64,000 bases of DNA from AV69 sp046732175 (GCA_046732175.1 JBKPMO010000039.1:17042-81041), one strand, 5' to 3'; shown: positions 16,403 to 25,574, numbered from the stretch's first letter. The notes: a model not told the origin generated them from the letters alone. Made by a program: numbers and translations.

Positions 16403-18043
16403 ATGGCAGCTAAACAATTACAATTTGATGAAAGTGCGCGGCACGCGTTGCTGCGCGGCATCGAGAAGCTGGCGAAAGCCGTCAAGGCCACGCTCGGACC
16501 GAGCGGTCGCAATGTGATTCTCGACAAGAAATTCGGCAGCCCGACGATCACGAAAGATGGCGTCACGGTCGCGAAAGAGATCGAGCTGGAAGATCCCTAT
16601 GAAAACATGGGTGCTCAGCTCGTGCGCGAAGTGGCTTCCAAGACTTCGGATATCGCCGGCGATGGCACCACCACCGCGACGGTCCTGGCAGAGTCAATCT
16701 ACAAGGAAGGTCTGCGTAACGTGACTGCGGGAGCGAACCCTACTTCGCTACAACGCGGGATCTTGAAAGCGGTGGACGCGATCGTCGAGGAGCTGAAGAA
16801 AATCTCCAAGAAAGTCAGTGATCGCACCGAGATCGCGCAGGTCGCGACCGTCTCCGCTAACTGGGACAAGACCATCGGCGAGATCATTGCCGACGCGATG
16901 GACAAAGTAGGCAAGGACGGAACTATCACCGTCGAAGAAGCCAAGTCGATCGAGACTACCCTCGAAGTCGTCGAAGGTATGCAGTTCGACAAAGGTTATC
17001 TATCGCCCTACTTCGTGACCAATGCGGAAGCGATGGAAGCGGCCTTGGAAAATCCTTACATCCTCATTCACGAGAAGAAGATCTCGAGCTTGAAGGACAT
17101 GCTTCCGCTGCTTGAGAAAGTGGCGAAGGCTGGCCGTCCGCTCCTGATCATCGCGGAAGATGTGGAGGGCGAAGCGCTCGCGACTCTGGTCGTGAATAAA
17201 CTGCGTGGCACCTTGCAGGTTTGCGCGGTCAAGGCTCCCGGCTTCGGCGATCGTCGCAAGGCGATGCTGGAAGATATCGCGGTGCTGACTGGCGGGCGTT
17301 GCATCACGGAAGATCTCGGGATCAAGCTCGAGAACGTGAAGATCGATGAGCTGGGCAAGGCCAAGCGCGTTACCATCGACAAGGAAAACACCACCATTGT
17401 CGAAGGCGAAGGCAAGCAGAACGACATTCAGGGTCGAGTGAATCAGATTCGCCGTCAGATCGAAGAGACAACGAGCGATTACGACCGCGAGAAACTCCAG
17501 GAGCGTCTGGCGAAACTCGCGGGCGGGGTGGCCGTCATTAACGTCGGCGCTGCCACTGAGACCGAGATGAAAGAGAAGAAGGCTCGGGTGGAAGATGCGT
17601 TGCATGCAACGCGCGCAGCCGTTGAGGAAGGCATCGTGCCGGGCGGCGGCGTTGCGTTCATTCGCGCGCAGAAGGCGCTCGATAATATCAAAGGCCTTGA
17701 AGGCGACGAGAAGGTGGGCGCGCAAATCGTGCGCCGGGCCATCGAAGAGCCAACCCGTCAGCTTGCCGATAACGCAGGCCAGGAAGGCGCGCTAATTGTT
17801 CAAGAAGTCAAGGCGCGCAAGGGTAACGAGGGTTACGACGTCGCCACCGGTGAATACACCGACCTGGTGAAGGCGGGCATCGTCGATCCGACGAAGGTCA
17901 CGCGCACAGCGTTGCAAAACGCAGCCTCGATCTCAGGCCTCTTGCTCACCACTGAGGCCGTCGTCACCGAGCTACCGGAGAAGGAAAAGACTCCTCCAAT
18001 GCCGGGCGGCGGAATGGGTGGCATGGGCGGAATGGATTACTAA
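16403..18043 (+). CDS. groL: Chaperonin GroEL
   Basis: A 546-residue chaperonin subunit. It contains the ATP-binding GDGTTTATVLA and the family signature AAVEEGIVPGGG, plus the C-terminal GGMGGMGGMDY tail that lines the cavity. Length and all conserved segments are standard. The gene ends the chaperone block and is followed at 18073 by a strong intrinsic terminator. Confidence 0.98.
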   Translation: MAAKQLQFDESARHALLRGIEKLAKAVKATLGPSGRNVILDKKFGSPTITKDGVTVAKEIELEDPYENMGAQLVREVASKTSDIAGDGTTTATVLAESIYKEGLRNVTAGANPTSLQRGILKAVDAIVEELKKISKKVSDRTEIAQVATVSANWDKTIGEIIADAMDKVGKDGTITVEEAKSIETTLEVVEGMQFDKGYLSPYFVTNAEAMEAALENPYILIHEKKISSLKDMLPLLEKVAKAGRPLLIIAEDVEGEALATLVVNKLRGTLQVCAVKAPGFGDRRKAMLEDIAVLTGGRCITEDLGIKLENVKIDELGKAKRVTIDKENTTIVEGEGKQNDIQGRVNQIRRQIEETTSDYDREKLQERLAKLAGGVAVINVGAATETEMKEKKARVEDALHATRAAVEEGIVPGGGVAFIRAQKALDNIKGLEGDEKVGAQIVRRAIEEPTRQLADNAGQEGALIVQEVKARKGNEGYDVATGEYTDLVKAGIVDPTKVTRTALQNAASISGLLLTTEAVVTELPEKEKTPPMPGGGMGGMGGMDY

Positions 18044-18072
18044 TCCACTAACACTTAACGAAAATTCAACAG

Positions 18073-18105
18073 CAGCCGGACTCGAAAGGGTCCGGCTGTT
18101 TTGCT
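18073..18105 (+). terminator. Intrinsic terminator after groEL
   Basis: A perfect 9-bp stem, CAGCCGGAC (18073-18081) with GTCCGGCTG (18090-18098), an 8-base loop, then TTTTGCTTT. This is the best terminator in the window and closes the dnaK-groES-groEL block. Confidence 0.9.
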
Positions 18106-18167
18106 TTCGGAATTAGACCCTCAAATAAAGCAAAGTGCCAAAGCCTGGCTGTGCCGCGTTATTTCGC

Positions 18168-18190
18168 TGTCGTAGCTTGGCGAAGGCGGC
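18168..18190. repeat. Dispersed GTAGCTTGGCGAAGGCGG repeat
   Basis: Resembles the reverse complement of the palindrome at the aldolase fusion point (1164-1196). It lies in the 189-base gap between groEL and the cupin gene. Confidence 0.45.
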
Positions 18191-18232
18191 TATGGCGTTT
18201 TAGCGGACCGTCTCTTTCGGTTATCTTGAGCA

Positions 18233-18607
18233 ATGTTACCGAACTACGATGACTTTTTGATCAGGCGATTCGAGCATCCAGACGAGGTGCGGACATTTGA
18301 AAAAGGAAGATTTGAGACCGTAAGAATCGGCTCGATGATAATCGGTCGCGCGAGCTATGAGCCGGGATGGAAGTGGTCGGAACATGTTGGAGCTGCAACT
18401 GCTGCGGCGCTCTGCGAGGTGGAACATATCGGGATGGTTGTGTCCGGGTGCGCCGCTTGCCAGATGAAAGACGGACGCTACTACGAGATGAAGCCGGGAG
18501 ATGTGTTTTACATCGGGCCCGGTCACGACAGCTGGGTAGTCGGTGACGAGCCGTATGTTTCTCTCCATTTCCTCGGCGCCGAGCATTATGCGCAGCCGAG
18601 TCGCTGA
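18233..18607 (+). CDS. Cupin-domain protein
   Basis: A 124-residue single-domain protein. GRASYEPGWKWSEH resembles cupin motif 1, and GDVFYIGPGHDSWVVGDEPYVSLHF resembles motif 2. The Ala/Cys-rich centre ends in ACQMKDGRYYEMKPGD. Metal binding by the histidines is likely; function is unknown. A G-W-K-W-S-E-H segment like this occurs in many small cupins annotated only by domain. Confidence 0.75.
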   Translation: MLPNYDDFLIRRFEHPDEVRTFEKGRFETVRIGSMIIGRASYEPGWKWSEHVGAATAAALCEVEHIGMVVSGCAACQMKDGRYYEMKPGDVFYIGPGHDSWVVGDEPYVSLHFLGAEHYAQPSR

Positions 18608-18616
18608 AGTTGAAGA

Positions 18617-18943
18617 TCAGCTCAGCATATCCAAGTCAGCCAGGTCTTGCGGTCATGCGACTGCTCGCTTGTTTCGGATCAGCAATTCCTTGCTCAAGAT
18701 AAAGACCGGTAGCCCATCAAGCTTTGTGGCTATCTTTGTCTCAAACGCGTCCTCCGTGGCGACACCCGTAATTCCCGTTAACAAGTCGACTCGATTTGGA
18801 GGGCGCCCGAGCCGAATGATTTGGTCAGGCTCCGCAAAATCCGATTCTTTGAACCCGGTTCCGCCGAAGCCAAAATCGTTCATCACGCTGCAAAGTTCCG
18901 CGTCGGCCAGCGTCTGAAATTTTGCCGCGCTTTTCTCCACCAA
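18617..18943 (-). pseudogene. Nucleotidyltransferase-like (AbiEii/DUF6036-type) gene remnant
   Basis: The open stretch 18653-18943 encodes ~96 residues with RVDLLTGITGV, DAFETKIATKLDGLPVFIL and SKELLIRNKRA, a pattern of antitoxin/minimal-nucleotidyltransferase-like proteins. It then stops at TGA (18653-18655). Reading through that codon gives PQDLADLDML before the next stop at 18617, the usual family ending (GRPKDLADV). The TGA therefore looks like a CGA-to-TGA nonsense change. The N-terminal half, with the expected GGxAVxxHG and DxD region, is missing or unreadable upstream. Likely a decayed gene, with no partner found. Confidence 0.7.
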
Positions 18944-19059
18944 CGCATCATATCATTCGTAGTTGAACTTCCGAGCAAAAAAACGAGAATGCACGGCAAA
19001 ATTGTGTTTTTGTTGGTATTGCGCGTCTAATTCAGCCCCCCTAATCGCGGAACGTTTCC

Positions 19060-20421
19060 ATGAGAGATTATGTTGCAGAATTGATGGCGGAGGTGAAGGC
19101 GAAGAACCCGGCTGAGCCGGAGTTTCATCAGGCGGTGCAGGAAGTACTCGATTCTCTTACCGTTGTTCTCGAGCAGCATCCTGAATATCAGCACGAGAAA
19201 ATCCTGCAACGCATCATCGAACCGGAACGAGTAATCATGTTTCGCGTTCCATGGCGGGACGATCAGGGCAAGCTTCATGTCAATCGCGGGTTTCGCATTC
19301 AAATGAACAGCGCGATCGGCCCTTACAAAGGCGGGCTGCGGTTTCATCCCAGCGTCAACTTAAGTATTCTGAAGTTCCTCGCCTTCGAGCAGGTTTTTAA
19401 AAACGCGCTCACTACTTTGCCGATGGGCGGCGCGAAAGGTGGCTCGGATTTTGATCCGAAAGGCAAGACTGACTTCGAAGTCATGCGTTTTTGCCAGGCG
19501 TTCATGTGCGAGTTATTCCGCCACATCGGGCCCGATACAGATGTGCCGGCGGGCGACATTGGTGTGGGCGCGCGGGAGATCGGATTCATGTTCGGCATGT
19601 ATAAGCGATTGAAGAATGAGTTCACGGGGGTGATGACAGGCAAGGGTTTGACCTGGGGCGGCTCCGTGATTCGTCCAGAGGCGACAGGTTATGGCGCAGT
19701 TTATTTCGCGGAAGAAATGCTGAAGACGCGGAAAGAAGATCTGAAAGGGAAGGTTTGTCTTGTCTCCGGGAGCGGCAACGTCGCGCAATATACGATCGAG
19801 AAGCTGAACAGCCTCGGTGCAAAGGCGGTCACAGCGTCCGATTCCGGCGGCTTTATCTACGACGAGGAAGGAATCACGCGGGAGAAGCTCGCATTTATTA
19901 TTGAGCTTAAAAACGTCAGGCGTGGCCGAGTTTCCGAATATGCCGAGAAGTTCAAGGGTACTGTTTACACTCCGGTCAATCCGAAGCTTGATTACAATCC
20001 ACTCTGGGATCGGAAAGCGCAGTGTGCCTTCCCCAGTGCGACTCAGAATGAAATCAACGCCAAGGACGCCGAGAACCTTTTGAGAAACGGTGTTTACGTT
20101 GTATCAGAAGGCGCGAACATGCCCACGACAATGGAAGGTGTGCATCGATTCCTCGAGGCGAAGATTCTCTATGGGCCTGGAAAAGCAGCAAACGCGGGTG
20201 GTGTTGCTACTTCGGGATTAGAGATGGCGCAAAACAGCATGCGCATTTCCTGGACACGCGAGGAGGTAGATGCGCGCCTCTATAAGATCATGAGTAGCAT
20301 TCACGCCACTTGCTATCGCACGGCGGAGAAATACGGGACTCCAGGGAATTATGTTAATGGCGCGAACATTGCGAGCTTCCTGAAAGTGGCAAACGCGATG
20401 ATGGATCAAGGGCTGGTGTAG
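19060..20421 (+). CDS. gdhA: NADP-type glutamate dehydrogenase
   Basis: A 453-residue hexameric-type enzyme (the E. coli GdhA class is ~447) making glutamate from 2-oxoglutarate and ammonium. Signatures are GPYKGGLRFHP, the catalytic-lysine segment LPMGGAKGGSDFDPKGK, DVPAGDIGVGAREIG and the dinucleotide-binding GSGNVAQYTIEKL. The last 28 bases are nearly duplicated 143 bases downstream (20537-20565), across an inverted-repeat block. Confidence 0.97.
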   Translation: MRDYVAELMAEVKAKNPAEPEFHQAVQEVLDSLTVVLEQHPEYQHEKILQRIIEPERVIMFRVPWRDDQGKLHVNRGFRIQMNSAIGPYKGGLRFHPSVNLSILKFLAFEQVFKNALTTLPMGGAKGGSDFDPKGKTDFEVMRFCQAFMCELFRHIGPDTDVPAGDIGVGAREIGFMFGMYKRLKNEFTGVMTGKGLTWGGSVIRPEATGYGAVYFAEEMLKTRKEDLKGKVCLVSGSGNVAQYTIEKLNSLGAKAVTASDSGGFIYDEEGITREKLAFIIELKNVRRGRVSEYAEKFKGTVYTPVNPKLDYNPLWDRKAQCAFPSATQNEINAKDAENLLRNGVYVVSEGANMPTTMEGVHRFLEAKILYGPGKAANAGGVATSGLEMAQNSMRISWTREEVDARLYKIMSSIHATCYRTAEKYGTPGNYVNGANIASFLKVANAMMDQGLV

Positions 20422-20565
20422 CGGACGAAACATAGGCTTTCAGCCTGTGCGCCCAGCGGGCTTGTAGCCGGCTGAACCGAAACAGGCTGAAAGCCTGTTT
20501 GGCACACAGACTTGGAAGTCCATGTTCCGATGCTTTCGCGATGATGGATCAGGGGCTGATGTAGC
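20394..20565. repeat. Duplicated gdhA end flanking an inverted-repeat insert
   Basis: 20394-20422 and 20537-20565 agree at 27 of 29 bases and contain the gdhA stop codon. Between them is a perfect 15-bp inverted repeat, AGGCTTTCAGCCTGT (20434-20448) and ACAGGCTGAAAGCCT (20482-20496), plus a GACTTGGAAGTC palindrome (20509-20520) also found at 48242. The layout resembles a small element that duplicated its target. Confidence 0.7.
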
Positions 20566-20641
20566 AAGCTGTAGCCGTTGCTCTGCGGGCAACGCAGGCT
20601 TGGCAGAGCGAAGACTATAGACATAACCTGTCCAATGCCCG

Positions 20642-22576
20642 TTAGTCGCCGGAATCGTCCTCGACCGGCTCGGCGCGGCGGACCGTTGATGATTCTTCCG
20701 CTTGCCCACGGCGATTACGGCGACCGTTGGCCTGCTCGCCTTTGTAAACTTCCTTGAAAATTTGGGCAATCAGCGGCGCTGCCACGGTTCCACCGTGCGC
20801 CTTCACACCCACGTCACCCTCGTAGAGCGCCGCAAAAGCGTACTGAGGCTTTTGCGCGGGCAAATAACCGGCAAACCAAGCCGCCGTTCGCTCCTTATTC
20901 TTTGGTCCCCATTGGGCCGTGCCGGTCTTGCCGGCCACGGTTACGGTGTCAAGACTGGCGGCATGGGCGGTTCCGGCGGGACCGTTGACCGCGTTTATCA
21001 TTCCTTCGCGAAGTTCCGCGAGGGTTTCTGACGAAAAATTCAGCGCCCTTTTCTCGCGCACATTGTAAGCCGTCACGATGCCGCCATCGATTGATTGCAC
21101 CTGCTGCACCAGCCGCGTTTGATAAAACGTCCCGCCGTTGGCGACGATCGACATCGCCTGTGCCATCTGTAATGGCGTAACCTGTGTGTCGCCCTGCCCG
21201 ATGGAAAGATTAGCGATGTCGCCATTCAATAACTTCCGTCCATGTGTTGCCTTCATATAGGAGTCGTTAGGCACGCGCCCTTCTACTTCGCCGCGAATAG
21301 GAATTCCGGTTTTCGCGCCGAAGCCGAGTTTCTGCGCCCAATCGACGATCGGATCCGCGCCGGTCTTGATTCCGACCTGATAGAACCAGGTGTCGCAGGA
21401 TTCAGTCAGGGCTTGAACAAAATTCAGGAAGCCGCGATCGCTTTTTTTCCAATTGTGAAAGATGACGTTTCCGATCTGGATCGATGGGACGCATTGATAC
21501 TGTTCACTCGGTGTTACCGATCCGCTTTCCAGCGCGGCGATGCCGACGGCGACTTTGAAGGTTGATCCTGGGGGGTAGGATGAACGAAAAGCCCGTGGCA
21601 AAAGTGGAATCCCGGGGTCATCCTGCAATGCCTTAAAGTTTTCGGGCGAAATCGAAGGAACGAAAACATTCGGGTTATAATCTGGCCAGGACGCAAGCGC
21701 GAGAACGTCGCCGTTGTTCGGATCCATGATCACGATCGCGCCGCGTTTCGCTTTGGCCTCGAGAGCTTTCTCAGCCAATTCCTGCAACCGCAGGTCTAGT
21801 GTGGTCACCACGGTATGACCGGGAACAGGAGGTGAAACGATCTTTTCCGAAGTTTTTCGGCCATCTTTGTCGAAGGTCATCTTGTACTCACCGTGTTTGC
21901 CGGTTAACATGGCATTGAAGGTTTGTTCGATCCCTTCGCGCCCCTCGGTTTCCGGCCAAATGGTTTCGTGATTGTCGATGATCCCGTCCGGATTGCGCCC
22001 TGTCCGTCCGCAATAACCGACGATCTGTCCGGCAACTTTGCCTTGCGGGTAAACGCGAATGTAAACGCCGCGTAAAGTCATTTCCGGCGGCAGATGCGCT
22101 TTCGCAGCCTCGTATTCTTCCGCGGAGAGGTTAGTCGAGATCTCGAAGGGCAAAATTCCGCGGTTATGGTAGTGCCGGAGAATAGCGTCGTCGGCAATCC
22201 GGATTTGGCGGCCGAGCAACTTTTGTGCGGTCGCGATTTGCCGATGCGCAAACTCCAAGGCCTGATTGTCGTTGAATTCCAGCGGGGTTGGAAAATTGAT
22301 TGCCAGATTGTAGCTGAGTCGGTTTTGCGCGAGCGGCGCGCCGTTCCGATCAGTAATCTGTCCACGTGGCGCCGGGATATCGAGGATGTAAGTGCGCGCG
22401 AGTTTTTGCGTCTCGAAGGTCGGAACAATTTCCTCGTCGAGCGCCGGTTGAGATACTTCTTCCGATGGCGTGGCACTGGGTGACGTCGAAGGAGCTGGCG
22501 CTAATTGTTGCCCGGTCGCGTTCGAAATCGCCATCATCAGCGATATCAAACCGGAGCTTGCGATTAAACCTCTCAT
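20642..22576 (-). CDS. mrdA: Penicillin-binding protein 2 (class B PBP, elongation transpeptidase)
   Basis: A 644-residue class B penicillin-binding protein that cross-links peptidoglycan during cell elongation. It has an N-terminal hydrophobic segment (residues ~3-20), the pedestal domain (~65-260, with GQITDRNG and GREGIEQTFNAML), and the transpeptidase domain. There the SxxK is S338-K341 in YPPGSTFKVAV, the second motif is SCD (393-395) and the KTG triad is at 550-552 in VAGKTGTAQW. The hydrophobic anchor begins at residue 1, and a stop lies six bases upstream of the ATG, so there is no cytoplasmic tail. The tail (~615-644) is charged. No rodA follows. Confidence 0.93.
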   Translation of the reverse strand: MRGLIASSGLISLMMAISNATGQQLAPAPSTSPSATPSEEVSQPALDEEIVPTFETQKLARTYILDIPAPRGQITDRNGAPLAQNRLSYNLAINFPTPLEFNDNQALEFAHRQIATAQKLLGRQIRIADDAILRHYHNRGILPFEISTNLSAEEYEAAKAHLPPEMTLRGVYIRVYPQGKVAGQIVGYCGRTGRNPDGIIDNHETIWPETEGREGIEQTFNAMLTGKHGEYKMTFDKDGRKTSEKIVSPPVPGHTVVTTLDLRLQELAEKALEAKAKRGAIVIMDPNNGDVLALASWPDYNPNVFVPSISPENFKALQDDPGIPLLPRAFRSSYPPGSTFKVAVGIAALESGSVTPSEQYQCVPSIQIGNVIFHNWKKSDRGFLNFVQALTESCDTWFYQVGIKTGADPIVDWAQKLGFGAKTGIPIRGEVEGRVPNDSYMKATHGRKLLNGDIANLSIGQGDTQVTPLQMAQAMSIVANGGTFYQTRLVQQVQSIDGGIVTAYNVREKRALNFSSETLAELREGMINAVNGPAGTAHAASLDTVTVAGKTGTAQWGPKNKERTAAWFAGYLPAQKPQYAFAALYEGDVGVKAHGGTVAAPLIAQIFKEVYKGEQANGRRNRRGQAEESSTVRRAEPVEDDSGD

Positions 22577-22614
22577 CGATCAGGAATTCTGTGCGTATTT
22601 TAGAATGATCAGCC

Positions 22615-24180
22615 TTAGTGCGTTTGCAAAAAGCGATGCACGTCGGCCGCCAACTTTGTTCCGATTCCATCCGTAGCCGCGATTTCTTCCACACTGGCTC
22701 GTCGCAACCGTTTTACGGACCCAAATTTTCGCAGCAACAGGTTTTTGCGATGCTGACTGACGCCCGGGCAATCGTCGAGAATGCTTTCGCCGACTCGTTT
22801 TTTCATCAGGAGCTGATGATAAGCGTTGGCGAAACGATGGGCTTCGTCGCGGATGCGTTGCAGCAGACGTAACGCGCCTGAATCTTCCGGCAACTGCAAT
22901 GGCAGCGCCCGGCTGGGCCGATAAATTTCTTCGTGCTCCTTGGCCAATCCGATGATCGGCAAATCGTGCAGCCCCAGCCGCTGCAGTTCTTTGCAGGCGG
23001 ACGAGAGCTGGCCCTTGCCACCATCGACAATGATGAGATCAGGCAAACGGACTAGATTCACAGTTGATGGTTGAGAATTGATGCTTGATTGGCGCTCCAG
23101 CGCTTCCGCGGGATTTTCCTGCGAAAATTCCGCCGCATCCGAATTCACGGCGCGTGCTTCAAGCAGAATTCGGGAATATCTTCGCCGCACTACCTCGGCC
23201 ATGCTGGCGAAATCATCCTGGCCTTCGACGGTGCGAATCCGATACCGCCGATAACAGTTTTTATCCGGAACGCCGTCTCGAAAACAAACCATCGACGCGA
23301 CGACGTGTGTCGCGCTGATGTTGGAAATATCGAAGCATTCCATCACTCGCGGGATCTTCGGTAATTGCAAAGCGTCGGCTAAAGCGCGGACGTCGGCTTC
23401 CGGATCAATCGTCGTCGGCAACGACCCGCGAGTGAAACGGCGCGTCGGCCGCGTCGTCCGCCGTAAATCGTCCAGCATGTTGCGCAACTCCGCCGCCTTT
23501 TCGAAATCGAGCTTCTCTGCCTGCGCGCGCATTTGTTTTTCTAACTCCGCCATCATTTCGCGCGAATGTCCTTCGAGAAACTCGCAGGCCTGCGCGACCC
23601 GTTCACGATAAATTTCGGGTGTGATCTCGCTCAACTTCATCGGCACCTGATAGGTTGACGACTTCAACTCGCGCTCCGTCGGTGACCCGCGGCCAAAGGT
23701 AAGAACTCCGAATTTCTTGCGCATAAAATTTAATGTCTGCCGAAGCGCGCCGGCGTGTGCATATGGCCCGAAATAGCGGGCGTTGTCATCCTTCTTGAAA
23801 CGGGCAAGACGAAACCGCGGCCAATCTTCAGTTTGATCCACCTTTACCAGGAGGAAACGCTTATCGTCTCGAAAGGAAACGTTGTAGCGCGGCCGGTATT
23901 CCTTGATCAGCTTGCCTTCGAGCAAAATCGATTCGGCTTCACTCTGCACGGTGTGGGTCTCGAAATCCCAAACCGCGTCCAGCATGGCACGAGTCTTCAG
24001 ATCAGCCACTGCCATTTTTGAGGGCATGAAATAGGTGCCGACGCGTTTGCGCAGATCGCGTGCTTTGCCGACGTAGATGACACGGTTGAAACGGTCGCGC
24101 ATCAAATAAACGCCGGGTTTGTGTGGCACCTCGTGTACCTTTTTCGTTAGGTCGGGTTTTTGTTTCGAAGTCGCACCCAT
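22615..24180 (-). CDS. uvrC: UvrABC system protein C, variant without the cysteine cluster
   Basis: A 521-residue nuclease subunit of nucleotide excision repair (E. coli UvrC is ~610). The GIY-YIG N-terminal nuclease is clear (KPGVYLMRDRFNRVIYVGKARDLRKRV), followed by the UVR motif (LDFEKAAELRNMLDDLRR). The second RNase H-like nuclease domain has ECFDISNISATHVVASMV and PDLIIVDGGKGQL, and tandem HhH motifs close the protein (CPGVSQHRKNLLLRKFGS, DGIGTKLAADVHRFL). The usual Cys-rich segment ending CxAPC, where other UvrCs bind an iron-sulfur cluster, is replaced by GSPTERELKSSTYQVPMK with no cysteine. A short insert (SSINSQPSTVN) before the DGGKGQ motif comes from a TCAA-rich repeat. Confidence 0.93.
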   Translation of the reverse strand: MGATSKQKPDLTKKVHEVPHKPGVYLMRDRFNRVIYVGKARDLRKRVGTYFMPSKMAVADLKTRAMLDAVWDFETHTVQSEAESILLEGKLIKEYRPRYNVSFRDDKRFLLVKVDQTEDWPRFRLARFKKDDNARYFGPYAHAGALRQTLNFMRKKFGVLTFGRGSPTERELKSSTYQVPMKLSEITPEIYRERVAQACEFLEGHSREMMAELEKQMRAQAEKLDFEKAAELRNMLDDLRRTTRPTRRFTRGSLPTTIDPEADVRALADALQLPKIPRVMECFDISNISATHVVASMVCFRDGVPDKNCYRRYRIRTVEGQDDFASMAEVVRRRYSRILLEARAVNSDAAEFSQENPAEALERQSSINSQPSTVNLVRLPDLIIVDGGKGQLSSACKELQRLGLHDLPIIGLAKEHEEIYRPSRALPLQLPEDSGALRLLQRIRDEAHRFANAYHQLLMKKRVGESILDDCPGVSQHRKNLLLRKFGSVKRLRRASVEEIAATDGIGTKLAADVHRFLQTH

Positions 24181-24239
24181 ATATATCCCTTCCTATTCTT
24201 GCTCCTGACGGCGCGCTCGACAACAAGCGCTCAAGGGTG

Positions 24240-24261
24240 CTGTAGCGGCGGTCTATGACCG
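24240..24261. repeat. CTGTAGCGGCGGTC palindromic repeat (degenerate copy)
   Basis: Starts with CTGTAGCGGCGGTCTATGACCG. It is the same family as copies in miaB (34074, 34422-34485), at 43629 and at the end of aspS (46335). Confidence 0.65.
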
Positions 24262-24321
24262 TCGTCGCTTGGGTCGCGGGTTTCGACGCTCATAGAGCGC
24301 CGACATTTCTTCAACAGTCAG

Positions 24322-25404
24322 CTAAACTGCCCGCCGCTGTGGCATGGCGGAGTGGACCATCATCAATTCGGTCACGTTTTCGGGAGTCAACAGGCCCACC
24401 AGTCGCTTCATTCCGTCTAGTACCGGCACGACGGGACAATTGCATTCCTGCATGATCCGAAATGCCTCCTCGAAACGCGTCCCTGTCGTCACCGTCGGGA
24501 TGTCGCGCCGCATTACCTCCCCGACCTGGATTTGCGGATCATGTTTGCGGAGCGCCGCGATCAAATCGTGCCGGGTCAAAACGCCAGCAACGTTGCCGGT
24601 TTCATCCATCACGGGAAAGTCGTGTTGCGAGGTGGCGAGAAGTGCGTCGACCGCTTCCTGAAGGGTGGCGGTTTGCGGGAGCGAGCGGAACTCGCGCACC
24701 ATCGCGCTCGAGACCGGGAAACTGCGCGAAATATCTTTGAGTTGCGCGAGCGTCGCCTCCTGCGATGCGCCCATGTAAACAAATAAGGCGATGAAGATGA
24801 GGAGCGGGTTTCCAAACAGGCCAAGAAACCCAAAAATAAAGGCGCAGGCCTGGCCGATGCTGGCGGCGATTTGAGTGGCACGCGCGTAACTGAGTCGCGT
24901 GGCGAGAAGAGCGCGCAAAACACGACCGCCGTCCATTGGAAATGCGGGCAACAAATTGAAGAGGACCAGTATCACATTGATCGCGAGCAATTGAACGAGG
25001 AGATCCGCACCGGAGGCAGCATGTTCGAGCGAAAATCCACGCCAGCCAACGAACACGAACAAGGTCAGCGCGATCACCACGTTCACGAGCGGACCAGCCA
25101 GCGCGATCATGAGTTCTTGCCGCGGTTCATCGGGCATCCGCTCCAGACGGGCGACGCCGCCAATCGGCAAAAGGGTAATGTCAGGAGTATTGATGCCGTA
25201 GCTTTTCGCTGCGATGGCATGGCCAAACTCGTGCAGGACAACACAGACGAACAGCAGGAGCACAAAAATCACGCGCCAAAACGCGACGGCCGAGCCGCCT
25301 TGTGCGTAATAACCGAACGCCAGCCATCCGATTAGCAGCAAAAAGGTGACATGAATCCGCAACTGGATTCCGTAGATGCGAAGGATTGGAAGCGACCAGC
25401 TCAT
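24322..25404 (-). CDS. Site-2 protease (M50) with tandem CBS domains
   Basis: A 360-residue multi-spanning intramembrane metalloprotease. The zinc site HEFGH is at residues 58-62 and the third ligand is D158 in NLLPAFPMDGGRVLRALL. Two CBS domains occupy roughly 225-355 (VREFRSLPQTATLQEAVDALL and VMRRDIPTVTTGTRFEEAF), probably sensing adenine nucleotides. This matches the archaeal and bacterial Rip-type S2P branch with C-terminal CBS pairs, which lacks a PDZ domain. ATG 25404 is preferred because the sequence fits the family from SWSLPILRI onward; the 33 upstream codons do not. No clear partner such as an anti-sigma factor is adjacent. Confidence 0.9.
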   Translation of the reverse strand: MSWSLPILRIYGIQLRIHVTFLLLIGWLAFGYYAQGGSAVAFWRVIFVLLLFVCVVLHEFGHAIAAKSYGINTPDITLLPIGGVARLERMPDEPRQELMIALAGPLVNVVIALTLFVFVGWRGFSLEHAASGADLLVQLLAINVILVLFNLLPAFPMDGGRVLRALLATRLSYARATQIAASIGQACAFIFGFLGLFGNPLLIFIALFVYMGASQEATLAQLKDISRSFPVSSAMVREFRSLPQTATLQEAVDALLATSQHDFPVMDETGNVAGVLTRHDLIAALRKHDPQIQVGEVMRRDIPTVTTGTRFEEAFRIMQECNCPVVPVLDGMKRLVGLLTPENVTELMMVHSAMPQRRAV

Positions 25405-25484
25405 GGCACCACTGTACCGCATCTGTCTTTCGAAGCGAAAACCGACTCTGAGCCAAGCCAAAGGCGCTGTGACGATTCTTTCCG

Positions 25485-25500
25485 GGTAGCACACGCGTCT
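25485..25500. repeat. Short dispersed repeat (GGTAGCACACGCGTCT)
   Basis: Exact 16-base match to 13740-13755. The reverse complement of 32106-32125 matches 25484-25503 with one mismatch. Confidence 0.65.
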
Positions 25501-25574
25501 CACGTGTTGGCGGAAGCATCACGCTTTCGCGGACTTTCTTTACGCTGATGGCTCTCGAAATTCTCGCTATCAGG

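Noticed and set aside
17000..17725. 241-codon open frame antisense to groEL
   Set aside because: Same reasoning as for dnaK; GroEL is certain and the antisense frame has no family features.
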